From JAWOHX01 sp046484975 (lineage in GTDB: Bacteria > Bacillota > Clostridia > DUPQ01): a stretch of DNA of 15,093 bases. The notes beneath the pieces were generated by a model. The model had not been told where the DNA came from and searched no databases. It saw only the letters and a list, made by a program, of their open reading frames with translations. This document shows positions 1 to 7,202 of this stretch, in pieces. The stretch spans positions 1 through 15,093 of the forward strand of contig JAWOHX010000134.1 of assembly GCA_046484975.1 (NCBI GenBank). Reading direction: 5' to 3'. The translations under genes were made by a program, and so were the position numbers. Positions within the stretch are counted from its first letter, which is position 1. Each line of letters begins with the position of its first letter.

Positions 1-296
1 ACACAAGAACAGGGGCAGAAAACCTCACGGCCGTATTTAGTAGCTGCTATGATTCTTTCACTCCTGTTTTTTAATACCTTCCCGATTGCCTTTTTACTCA
101 TCACTTTGTAGTATACATCTGCCGTATCAAAAAAAATGATGCCATGGCCTATCGAGCAATTGAGAATATCCTCTGCGTCTATTTCATCAAATACTTCACC
201 CTGTCGGCCTCCTGCCTGCCAGGTCCCCAGAGAAGCCTTTGATACCTCATATCCTGCTTTTTTCCTAATGGTTAGTATTTCGTTTTGTCCTAACAT
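1..296 (-). CDS. Aldo/keto reductase, N-terminal part (cut by window edge)
   Basis: The reading frame is open from an ATG at 296 to the window edge, giving 98 residues of an aldo/keto reductase (TIM-barrel NAD(P)H-dependent oxidoreductase). Family marks seen: the start VSKASLGTWQAGGRQGEV, then GIIFFDTADVY with the tetrad Asp and Tyr, then IGKVLKNRSERIIAATKYGR with the tetrad Lys; the tetrad His would lie outside the window. After the catalytic Tyr the usual G-x-G-x-S-E is replaced by YKVMSKK, and the last residues before the edge (EVFCPCSCV) do not look like the family, so this may be a divergent copy, a decaying gene or a poor contig end. It starts 20 bases after the hydrogenase large subunit stop on the same strand, so it is probably the last visible gene of the hydrogenase operon. 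No clear ribosome binding site precedes the ATG. Substrate unknown. Confidence 0.72.
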   Translation of the reverse strand, partial: MLGQNEILTIRKKAGYEVSKASLGTWQAGGRQGEVFDEIDAEDILNCSIGHGIIFFDTADVYYKVMSKKAIGKVLKNRSERIIAATKYGREVFCPCSC

Positions 297-316
297 AACA
301 CTTATGATACATCGTA

Positions 317-2041
317 CTACTGTTTTCTGTTTTTGTATTGGGTATGCAGAAGATGGTGTGATCTTTCCCCAAGCGGTTTCTCAAGATACTTATCATATAA
401 TGCCACAACAGCAGGATTTTCATGGGACTTTCTGATTTGAAGCCCTCTGTCAGCCATATAAGTGGCAGTAATCCTTCTGGCTCTTAACTCGTCTGTTGTA
501 TGATAAGGCTGGCCTCCGCCACCGATGCAGCCTCCGGGGCAGCACATAATCTCGATGAAATGATAAGGGGCATTTCCCTGTTTGATCATTTCCATTATCT
601 TTCCAGCGTTTGCGAGTGAATGAGCGACTGCTACTTTGATTTTAGTACCGTCAAGATCGACCTCTGCCTCCTTGATACCGCCAAGTCCCCTTACAGCATG
701 AAAATCAAGCTTGGTAAGAGTTTTGCCAGTCACAACTTCATATACGGTCCTAAGCGCTGCTTCCATGACTCCACCTGTTGCACCAAATATAACTGCTGCA
801 CCAGTTGTGATCCCAAAAGGTTCATCATATTCCTCATCTTCAAGACTGCCAAAGTCGATACCGGCTTGTTTTAACATCCTTCCAAGTTCTCTTGTGGTCA
901 GCACGGCGTCAACATCCTGATTTATGCCGTCAACGCTCATCTCAGGTCTTTTTGCCTCATATTTTTTTGCGGTACAAGGCATTATTGAAACTACAAAAAT
1001 ATTTTTTGGATCAATATCCATTACCTGGGCATAATAGCTTTTGGCAAGTGCGCCAAACATCTGTTGAGGCGACTTGCAGCTTGATACATGCCCCAGTAAC
1101 TCCGGATAATACTGCTCTATATAATTTATCCACCCCGGGCTGCATGAAGTCAGCATTGGAAGAGTCCCTCCGGTTTTGAGCCTTTGGAGCAATTCATGTC
1201 CCTCTTCCATGATTGTTAGATCAGCGGTGAAATCCGTATCAAAAACCTTATCAAATCCAAGTCTCCTAAGAGCTGCGACAAGTTTGCCAGTGACTATCCC
1301 TCCCGGTTCCATTCCAAATTCCTCACCGATCGATACCCTGACTGCCGGAGCAGTCTGCACGATGACATGCTTGGCAGGGTCGTTTATGGCTTCCCACACA
1401 TCGTCGATCTCTTCTTTTTCATATATCGCTGCGACAGGACATACTGTAGAGCATTGCCCGCATGCCGTACATGCAACATCCGACAGATACTTCCCAAATG
1501 CCGGTAGTATCTCTATATCAGTGCTCCTTCCAATCGATTCGATGATGTTGACGCCTTGTATGTCTCTGCAGATCTCAACACATCTTCCGCATCTTACACA
1601 TTTATTGGCATTACGTACAATGGACGGGCTGCTTAAGTCAACCGGCTTCATTTCAAGCACATTCTCAAAACGATTGACTCTGACACCGGATTGTACGGCG
1701 ATCTTTTGCAATTCACAGTTTAAGTTCCTGTGACAGGTAAGACAGTCAGCATCATGGTTTGCAAGCAACAGTTCGATAATAACTTTTCTTGCCTCAAGTG
1801 CTCTTGCAGAATTGGTATGGATGACCATACCCTCTTGTATGGAAGTAGAACATGAGCTTGGAAGCGTCCTGCTGCCTTCCACTTCAACGATGCATACCCT
1901 GCAGTTTGCTTTGATACTTTGGTCGGGATGATGGCAAAGAGTCGGTATTTCTATGCCTGCCTGCTTTGCGGCATTCAATATGTTTATCCCGTCAGGGACC
2001 GACACCTTCTTATTATTTATCGTGATATTTACCATCTTCAT
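317..2041 (-). CDS. hndD: [FeFe]-hydrogenase catalytic subunit, NAD(P)-linked HndD/HydA type
   Basis: Catalytic subunit of a cytoplasmic multimeric [FeFe]-hydrogenase that interconverts H2 with protons and electrons. Domains in order: an N-terminal [2Fe-2S] domain (C36, C47, C50, C64), a His-Cys [4Fe-4S] site (H96, C100, C103, C109), two ferredoxin-type [4Fe-4S] clusters (C148/C151/C154/C158 and C191/C194/C197/C201), then the H-cluster domain with loops TSCSPGW, MPCTAKKYE and CCPGGCIGGGGQP. At 574 residues it ends soon after the small-subunit-like tail, as HndD does, and has no extra C-terminal [2Fe-2S] domain such as bifurcating HydA proteins carry. Start: I chose the ATG at 2041 because GGGGGTG lies 8 bases upstream; it overlaps the stop of the preceding NuoF-like gene as TGATG. 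A TTG at 2044 and an ATG at 2035 are less likely. Translation is probably coupled to the upstream subunit. The family is clear; NAD versus NADP specificity is not shown by the sequence. Confidence 0.95.
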   Translation of the reverse strand: MKMVNITINNKKVSVPDGINILNAAKQAGIEIPTLCHHPDQSIKANCRVCIVEVEGSRTLPSSCSTSIQEGMVIHTNSARALEARKVIIELLLANHDADCLTCHRNLNCELQKIAVQSGVRVNRFENVLEMKPVDLSSPSIVRNANKCVRCGRCVEICRDIQGVNIIESIGRSTDIEILPAFGKYLSDVACTACGQCSTVCPVAAIYEKEEIDDVWEAINDPAKHVIVQTAPAVRVSIGEEFGMEPGGIVTGKLVAALRRLGFDKVFDTDFTADLTIMEEGHELLQRLKTGGTLPMLTSCSPGWINYIEQYYPELLGHVSSCKSPQQMFGALAKSYYAQVMDIDPKNIFVVSIMPCTAKKYEAKRPEMSVDGINQDVDAVLTTRELGRMLKQAGIDFGSLEDEEYDEPFGITTGAAVIFGATGGVMEAALRTVYEVVTGKTLTKLDFHAVRGLGGIKEAEVDLDGTKIKVAVAHSLANAGKIMEMIKQGNAPYHFIEIMCCPGGCIGGGGQPYHTTDELRARRITATYMADRGLQIRKSHENPAVVALYDKYLEKPLGERSHHLLHTQYKNRKQ

Positions 2042-3345
2042 CAATTTGTCACCCCCGAATACATTTTGGAGACAAGATCTGGTTTGCCCATCATCGCGAG
2101 ATATTCATCCTTGAAATACTTTATGGTGGTCATTATCGCTGTAGGTGCTGCCTGTCCCAGGCCGCAGAATGATGTTTCATACATCACCTTTCCGACAGTC
2201 TCTAAGAGTTTTAGGTCCTCCATAGTTGCAGTTCCCGAAGTGAATTTATATAACAGCCGAAGGATCTGACGGTTTCCTTCTCTGCAAGGCGTGCACTTGC
2301 CGCATGATTCATGTTTAAAAAATCTCATTATATGCCGAAGCAGCTCAAGCATCTCGAATCTTTCATCAACAACGATTATAGCTCCTGATCCCATGGAAAG
2401 CTCCTTTTCGAAGAATTCCCTGTAATCGATCTGCAAATCGAGCATATCAGGAGGTATACACGGACCGGAAGCGCCGCCCAACTGCACCATCTTTATTTTC
2501 CTGTTTTCAGGTATACCGCCTCCCAGTTCGTAAATTACTTCTCGCAATGTAGTCCCAAAAACAACTTCATAGACACCTCTGTTGACAATATTTCCTGAGA
2601 GACACACAAGTCTGGTGCCTTTTGATGTCGGTGTGCCGATCGCAGAAAACACTGCTGCTCCGTTACCAATGATATATGGAAGATTCGAAAAGGTCTCCAC
2701 ATTATTGATCAGCGTAGGCTTGTTATACACTCCCGAAACACTTGGATAAGGTGGTTTGTTTTTTGGCCTGCCCGGTTTTCCTTCGATTGATTCGATCAGT
2801 GCAAACTCCTCACCGCATACATATGATCCTGCTCCTGATTTTATCTCGATATCAAAGTCATAGTTTTTCCCAAGGATATCTTTGCCTAAATATCCTTTTT
2901 CAACCGCATTTTCAATCGTCTCTTTCATTATCCTGATAGGCTTGTTGTATTCGCCGCGTATGTATATATAGCCTTTATTGACTCCCATCGCATAAGCAGC
3001 TATTATTATCCCTTCAAGGAGTTGATAGGGGTCATTCTCTATCAGGTATTTGTCCTTGAAATTTCCCGGTTCTCCTTCATCGGCATTGCATATGATGTAT
3101 TTTGGAAAATCATCCGCATTAAACACCGCCTCCATTTTAAGACCTGTCGGGAATCCCGCTCCTCCCCTGCCTCGCAATCCCGATGCTTTGACTTCCCTGA
3201 CCAGATCTGCCGGTTGTGTATCAAGAGCTTTGGCAAGAGCACTAAAGCCTCCTGATGCTATATACTCATCAATAGACAAAGCATTGATCTTCCCACACCT
3301 GTTTGTAAGGATCTTTATGCTGCTTTCATCATTCTCTGTGTTCAT
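2041..3345 (-). CDS. hndC: NuoF-like flavin/NAD(H) subunit of the [FeFe]-hydrogenase
   Basis: Diaphorase subunit that passes electrons between NAD(P)H and the Fe-S chain of the hydrogenase. Seen in its 434 residues: the glycine-rich FMN-binding stretch GRGGAGFPTG (59-68), the NADH-binding CNADEGEPGNFKD (from residue 86), and the [4Fe-4S] motif C348, C351, C354 plus C394 (SCGKCTPCREG ... SFCGLGQ). The length matches plain NuoF of complex I. The N-terminal thioredoxin-like domain and the C-terminal two-[4Fe-4S] ferredoxin domain of bifurcating HydB (about 600 residues) are both missing, which bears on mechanism. The ATG at 3345 is preceded by AGGAGG at 7 bases. Its start overlaps the NuoE-like gene by 17 bases and its stop overlaps the hydrogenase ATG, so the three genes form one translationally coupled operon. 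Confidence 0.93.
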   Translation of the reverse strand: MNTENDESSIKILTNRCGKINALSIDEYIASGGFSALAKALDTQPADLVREVKASGLRGRGGAGFPTGLKMEAVFNADDFPKYIICNADEGEPGNFKDKYLIENDPYQLLEGIIIAAYAMGVNKGYIYIRGEYNKPIRIMKETIENAVEKGYLGKDILGKNYDFDIEIKSGAGSYVCGEEFALIESIEGKPGRPKNKPPYPSVSGVYNKPTLINNVETFSNLPYIIGNGAAVFSAIGTPTSKGTRLVCLSGNIVNRGVYEVVFGTTLREVIYELGGGIPENRKIKMVQLGGASGPCIPPDMLDLQIDYREFFEKELSMGSGAIIVVDERFEMLELLRHIMRFFKHESCGKCTPCREGNRQILRLLYKFTSGTATMEDLKLLETVGKVMYETSFCGLGQAAPTAIMTTIKYFKDEYLAMMGKPDLVSKMYSGVTN

Positions 3346-3802
3346 TGTATTTCCTCCTAAGCTCAGCGATTATTCCGGCTGTTTTCAGGCTGTCAAGATC
3401 CCCGTACAGTTCTTCCCCCACCCTAAAAGCAGGCGATCTGTCACAACATCCGATGCAGCTTGTTTTCTCAAGCGTGAAAACACCGTCAGGTGTTGTCTCG
3501 CCCATTTTAATGCCAAGCAGCTTCTCAAGCTCCATTATGATGTTGACAGATCCGTTCACATAACAGGGAACATCATCACAGACCTGGATGATGAAATTTC
3601 CTCTAGGCTTAATGGAAAAGAGTGTATAGAATGTCACGATGCTGTAAACCCTGCTTTTTGTGATGCCAAGCTCATCTGCAATAATCGTCACCTCATCCTC
3701 GGTGATACAGTTGTTCTCTTTAAATGATTGATAATCAAGCAGGATATGGATCAGATTGGCCGGATCTTTTTTATGCTTCTCAATGATGCGCATGATCTGC
3801 AT
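3329..3802 (-). CDS. hndA: NuoE-like [2Fe-2S] thioredoxin-fold subunit of the [FeFe]-hydrogenase
   Basis: Small subunit of the hydrogenase complex, equivalent to NuoE, HydC or HndA, carrying a single [2Fe-2S] cluster in a thioredoxin-like fold and pairing with the NuoF-like subunit. The cluster cysteines are visible as C75, C80 (VCDDVPCYVNG) and C116, C120 (TSCIGCCDRSPAF), in the usual C-x4-C and C-x3-C spacing. The N-terminal helical part (IADELGITKSRVYSIVTFYTLF, residues 41-62) is also typical. The length of 157 residues is normal. The start at 3802 is set by AGGAGG at 3813-3818, 10 bases upstream of the ATG. It is the first gene of the operon and lies about 125 bases downstream of the predicted transcription start. 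Confidence 0.93.
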   Translation of the reverse strand: MQIMRIIEKHKKDPANLIHILLDYQSFKENNCITEDEVTIIADELGITKSRVYSIVTFYTLFSIKPRGNFIIQVCDDVPCYVNGSVNIIMELEKLLGIKMGETTPDGVFTLEKTSCIGCCDRSPAFRVGEELYGDLDSLKTAGIIAELRRKYNEHRE

Positions 3803-3903
3803 AGCAAAAATACCTCCTATAACAATTATGTGGTTTTAAAAATCATGTTGTTGCACCCCACAAAGGCATCGATGAAAAAGAAGGTTGAATTGTCAAAAAA
3901 TTG

Positions 3904-3921
3904 TTGTTAATAAAATAACAT
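3904..3921 (-). promoter_or_regulatory. Candidate Rex operator (NADH/NAD+ redox repressor site)
   Basis: TTGTTAATAAAATAACAT fits the clostridial Rex consensus TTGTTAAnnnnTTAACAA: the left arm matches 7 of 7 and the right arm 5 of 7. It lies at about +8 to +25 relative to the start predicted from the -10 at 3936-3941, a position where a bound repressor would block initiation or early elongation. Rex releases DNA at high NADH, and NAD-linked hydrogenase genes are known Rex targets in Clostridia. The match is seen; the binding is inferred. Confidence 0.7.
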
Positions 3922-3935
3922 TCTTTGTCATGTCC

Positions 3936-3963
3936 ATTATATCAATATGAAATGAAAAATCAA
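3936..3963 (-). promoter_or_regulatory. Sigma-A promoter of the hydrogenase operon
   Basis: On the minus strand: -35 TTGATT (3958-3963), a 16-base spacer, then a perfect TATAAT (3936-3941) with an extended -10 TGA directly before it. Transcription would start near 3929, leaving an untranslated leader of about 127 bases before the NuoE-like ATG. The -35 box lies only 9 bases beyond the stop of the nucleoside hydrolase gene and no hairpin terminator is seen between them, so read-through from the secDF operon is possible. Confidence 0.8.
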
Positions 3964-3971
3964 GTATTGAT

Positions 3972-4850
3972 TCAGACAACCTGGGGAAGCTTATGAATTT
4001 TTTTGTAGAAGTCTCCGAAAATCCCGTCCCGGTCCACGTAATATGCACAATCAATCCAATGTCTCGTCTCGTCCAGGGCGTATACCATGTCTTCGCACAG
4101 CACAGGGCTGTGGATGGAATGAATCCTCATGAACCTGGGGTTCACCACATAAGCCACGGCGGAAATATCCCAGATGACACGGGTTTGCCATAGGTTTCCG
4201 TGAAGGGCCTCATCCACGATTCCCACCAGGTCATGTGCAATGCGGGAATCGCCCATACAGGCTTTCAGTTCGGGCACGCTGACCTTTAGATGGGAAGCCA
4301 CCGGCCAGCATGGAATTTGCACCAGACGGACTTTTGAATCAAAGAGGACCCGGGAAGCCACCAGATCCTGTTTCTGGTTGAACTCGTTTTGCCTTGGCCA
4401 GCATCTTGCGTTTCCTCCGAGCCATACCACGATGATATTTTCCATGATTCCCGGCTCCAGCGTGATAGCGCTGGCCACATTGGTGGGAGCACCGATTGCC
4501 ACAACGTACAAAGGGTCTGCGGGGTTGGATTTTCCGGCCTTTTTGATCAGATCCTCCACAGCTGCATTCCTGCATGGGGTCGACAGGCTTCCCATGTAGC
4601 GGTCTGATCCTTTGAAGACAAACCCGTCTCCGGTACATCCCATGAGGTCCAGAAGCCGCAGGATTTCCTCATGGCTCCTGTGCATGCCGTCTCCCGGGCT
4701 TGATGACCTCTCATTGTGAAAAGGAGCCGCATAAACGGCTTCCAATTTCACTTCCTCTGACAGAAGGGCATAAACCAAAGCGAACTGATCGTCCACTTCA
4801 TTATATGTGTCGGTATCAAGGACCATCCTTCTCAAGCCCTTTTCCTCCAT
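3972..4850 (-). CDS. Nucleoside hydrolase (IUNH family)
   Basis: Cytoplasmic enzyme predicted to hydrolyse the N-glycosidic bond of ribonucleosides to base and ribose, for salvage. Seen in 292 residues: the calcium/ribose-binding aspartate cluster LDTDTYNEVDDQFAL (D12, D14, D20, D21), here in the NEVDD form rather than the classic DTDPGxDD; APTNVASAI at 121-129; the EFNQKQD stretch near 156-162; and VIWDISAVAYVV towards the C-terminus. No signal peptide or membrane segment. The start at 4850 has GAGG 7 bases upstream, inside the end of secF, and the ATG follows the secF stop by 4 bases, so it is probably co-translated with secF. Salvage has no obvious link to Sec export; the association looks like simple hitch-hiking. 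The base specificity cannot be read from the sequence. Confidence 0.85.
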   Translation of the reverse strand: MEEKGLRRMVLDTDTYNEVDDQFALVYALLSEEVKLEAVYAAPFHNERSSSPGDGMHRSHEEILRLLDLMGCTGDGFVFKGSDRYMGSLSTPCRNAAVEDLIKKAGKSNPADPLYVVAIGAPTNVASAITLEPGIMENIIVVWLGGNARCWPRQNEFNQKQDLVASRVLFDSKVRLVQIPCWPVASHLKVSVPELKACMGDSRIAHDLVGIVDEALHGNLWQTRVIWDISAVAYVVNPRFMRIHSIHSPVLCEDMVYALDETRHWIDCAYYVDRDGIFGDFYKKIHKLPQVV

Positions 4851-4854
4851 GCCA

Positions 4855-5802
4855 TTACCTCATTTCCAGTCTTTTCTTCTTCAAATTGCTCTTTTTCCAC
4901 AGCATCCAAAGGGGAGCTGCCACGAAGATTGAGGAATATGATCCGCTTACAATCCCGATGATGAGGGGAAGGGAAAATTCCCGGATGGATGTCACATTGT
5001 ATATGGAAGAAAACACATACAGGCTCACGATGCATATCAAGGTGGTCACCGTGGTGTTGATGGTCCTGGGCAGGGTTTGAACCGCACTGGTGTTGACAAG
5101 GGTCTCGATGTCAGCCTTGTGCATGGATGCAGTATTTTCCCTAATCCTGTCATAGATGATGATGGTGTCGTTCATGGAATATCCCAGGATCGTCAGAATT
5201 GCCGCGATGAAGACCTCATTGATGGGAATGTTGAAAACCACATATGCTGAGAGCATGATCAATGCATCATGCAAAAGGGCAACAATCCCGAACAAAGCCG
5301 CAGGGAGTCCGGACATGACGCGGAAGCGGATTCCCACATAAACGACAATGAGCAATATGGCCAGTCCGGCAGCCATCAGGGATTTGTTCCTCATCTCCGT
5401 CCCGATAAAAGGTTCCACGCTGTGTATCTGTGGAATGGTGTCAGCTTTTACGTTGTAGCTGCTGTCCAGGAAATCCAATAGCCCGTTGATTTCGGCGCTG
5501 GTCAAGGTGTGCTCCTTGGATATTTTTATGGTCAACAGCGAAATTTCCTCTCCGCCGTTCTCCGGATTGAACGTTTTTTCTTTCTGAGTATATACGGGTC
5601 TGCCCAGGAATGTCCTGATCTGGTCTTCCATGGGACCCACTTCAAAATCGTCGTCTGCCATCTCCACCTTTATCACGGTCCCGCCTTCAAAGGAGATGTC
5701 CCAGGTCAGTCCTCCCCTGATGGCAAAAAACAGAACACCAATCAGGATCAAAACAGCCGAAGCGATGAACAGGTACTTTCTTTTGCCCATCAAGTCAATC
5801 AT
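4855..5802 (-). CDS. secF: Protein translocase subunit SecF
   Basis: Membrane subunit of the SecDF auxiliary complex, which uses the proton (or sodium) motive force to pull exported proteins through SecYEG. The 315 residues show a first membrane segment (about 10-28), the periplasmic-side start DISFEGGTVIKV, and five further membrane segments from about residue 138. The conserved motif in the membrane domain reads GYSMNDTIIIYDRIREN. The length is normal for a separate SecF. The ATG at 5802 overlaps the secD stop by 4 bases (ATGA) and has GGAGGTG 5 bases upstream. A second Met at residue 5 is a possible alternative start. Confidence 0.96.
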   Translation of the reverse strand: MIDLMGKRKYLFIASAVLILIGVLFFAIRGGLTWDISFEGGTVIKVEMADDDFEVGPMEDQIRTFLGRPVYTQKEKTFNPENGGEEISLLTIKISKEHTLTSAEINGLLDFLDSSYNVKADTIPQIHSVEPFIGTEMRNKSLMAAGLAILLIVVYVGIRFRVMSGLPAALFGIVALLHDALIMLSAYVVFNIPINEVFIAAILTILGYSMNDTIIIYDRIRENTASMHKADIETLVNTSAVQTLPRTINTTVTTLICIVSLYVFSSIYNVTSIREFSLPLIIGIVSGSYSSIFVAAPLWMLWKKSNLKKKRLEMR

Positions 5803-7103
5803 CTCAACACCTCCTTCACGCCGAAAAAGCGATTGTTTCTAAAACTCTGGATGGAGGCCAACGCTTTTATGATGTGCTTGGTGATCATGATGGCGGTGAT
5901 GAAGCTCATGATGACGCCAATCATCAATGTCAAGGCAAACCCTTTGATGGGACCGCTTCCAAGAGTATACAGGATAATCCCTGAAATCAGAGTGGTCACA
6001 TTCGCATCAAAGATGGCTGAAAATGCGCTTTTATAGCCGATGTCGATGGCATCGCTGAATTCCGTCTTGTTTCTCAGTTCCTCCTTGATTCGCTCGTAGA
6101 TGATGACGTTCGCATCCACGCCCATACCGATGGTCAGGATAATGCCTGCGATTCCAGGCAGGGTGATGCTGGCATCGAAAGCGGAAACCCAGAAGAGCAC
6201 GCTTGCCACCAACCCCACCAGCGCAAAGCTGGCCACAAAGCCTGGCAGCCTGTAGAAAAACAGCATGTACAGGACGACCAGGATGAAGGCGACCAAAGCC
6301 GCTCTGAGTGTCACGTTCAAGGCGCTTTCACCCAGTATGGGAGTAATGGAGTTGATTTCCCTGGCCACCAGCCCGAAAGGCAGGGCTCCGTATTGAATGT
6401 AGTTGGCCAGTTCAGAGGCGGCTTCGGGAGTGAAGCTGCCTTCTATGAAGGCATCCCCCGAGGTAATGTGTGCATTTACCACCGGTGCACTGATCTGGGT
6501 ATCATCCAGGTAGATGGCAATGGGCTTCCCAATGAGCCTCCTGGTTGCCTCGGAAAACTTCACCGCTCCTTCCGTGGTGAATTCAATGGAGACCACCGGC
6601 TGGTTGTTATAAAGCACTGCCTGGGCACTTTTGATGTCCGATCCCTCAATGAGGATCATGTCTGTGGGGGTATAAACAATCTGTCTGGTCACAGGATCGA
6701 TAACGTATTCATCAGGATCAACTTCCCGGAAAGTGAGCAGTGCCATTCTGCCAAGGCTGTCGATTACTTTCTGGGGGTTGTCATCCCCGCTGGCATATGG
6801 AATCTCCAGGATTACCCTTTTGTTCTCCAGGTCCGTGGTGATGTTTGCATCAAACGTCCCCCTGGACTCCAGCCTTTGCTCAAGAATCCTCCTGGCGGTC
6901 TCCAGCTGTTCCTTGGTCACCGCATCGAAGTCCTCCACTTCCGGGTATATGGTGGCTGAAACCCCTCCCCGGATGTCAATCCCGAATTTGATGTCCGTCA
7001 ATCTGTTGACACCCAATCCCTCCATTCCAAGGATTGCCGTCAGGACAAAGAAAACCATGATGCCAAGCATAATGGTAAATTTAATCCACAGCTTTTTGTG
7101 CAT
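5799..7103 (-). CDS. secD: Protein translocase subunit SecD
   Basis: Partner of SecF in driving late steps of protein export. Seen in 434 residues: an N-terminal membrane segment (about 8-28), the D1 motif KFGIDIRGGVSATIYPEVED, the P1 domain region with EFTTEGAVKFSEATRRLIGK and IAIYLDDTQISAPVVNAHIT, then GALPFGL and five more membrane segments with TIGMGVDANVIIYERIKEE. The frame extends upstream to an ATG at 7142, but I place the start at 7103 because AGGAG stands 10 bases ahead of that ATG and the protein then begins MHKKLWIKF like a normal SecD; the longer start would lie inside a hairpin. Bacillus-type fused SecDF is not the case here; the two genes are separate and coupled. Confidence 0.95.
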   Translation of the reverse strand: MHKKLWIKFTIMLGIMVFFVLTAILGMEGLGVNRLTDIKFGIDIRGGVSATIYPEVEDFDAVTKEQLETARRILEQRLESRGTFDANITTDLENKRVILEIPYASGDDNPQKVIDSLGRMALLTFREVDPDEYVIDPVTRQIVYTPTDMILIEGSDIKSAQAVLYNNQPVVSIEFTTEGAVKFSEATRRLIGKPIAIYLDDTQISAPVVNAHITSGDAFIEGSFTPEAASELANYIQYGALPFGLVAREINSITPILGESALNVTLRAALVAFILVVLYMLFFYRLPGFVASFALVGLVASVLFWVSAFDASITLPGIAGIILTIGMGVDANVIIYERIKEELRNKTEFSDAIDIGYKSAFSAIFDANVTTLISGIILYTLGSGPIKGFALTLMIGVIMSFITAIMITKHIIKALASIQSFRNNRFFGVKEVLR

Positions 7104-7128
7104 TCTCTTTGTGCTCCTTCCGTCAGAA

Positions 7129-7154
7129 CTAAAAAAGAGCATTCATTGCTCTTT
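7129..7154 (-). terminator. Terminator-like hairpin in the secDF leader
   Basis: On the minus strand AAAGAGCA (7154-7147), a 5-base loop ATGAA, then TGCTCTTT (7141-7134) form a perfect 8-base-pair stem followed by more Ts. It could end transcripts of the upstream scfA operon, whose last stop is at 7203. However, the secDF promoter at 7171-7199 fires just ahead of it, with a start near 7164, so every secDF transcript would also carry it as its first structure. Whether it acts as terminator, attenuator or a 5' stabilising hairpin is not decided by the sequence. Confidence 0.55.
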
Positions 7155-7170
7155 CGATACATTATTTATA

Positions 7171-7199
7171 ATTATATAGAGTATAAATAGTCAAGTCAA
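7171..7199 (-). promoter_or_regulatory. Sigma-A promoter of secDF
   Basis: Minus strand TTGACT (7194-7199), a 17-base spacer and a perfect TATAAT (7171-7176). This is the most consensus-like promoter in the window. It lies between the stop of the HD-domain gene (7203) and secD, giving a leader of about 60 bases. Confidence 0.85.
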
Positions 7200-7202
7200 C
7201 AA

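Noticed and set aside
3803..3903. A possible structured regulatory RNA in the hydrogenase leader
   Set aside because: Only short imperfect pairings (for example AACAATT with AATTGTT near the ribosome binding site) are seen and no known riboswitch signature, so it is too weak to call.
6393..6959. A 188-residue plus-strand reading frame opposite secD
   Set aside because: It is the antisense shadow of a well-conserved SecD coding region, with no ribosome binding site and no recognisable family. The same reasoning applies to the plus-strand frames at 1176-1733, 3050-3727 and 10429-11265.
7104..7142. Longer SecD start at 7142
   Set aside because: It would add 13 residues unlike SecD, begins inside a hairpin, and has no ribosome binding site, whereas the ATG at 7103 has AGGAG at a good distance.
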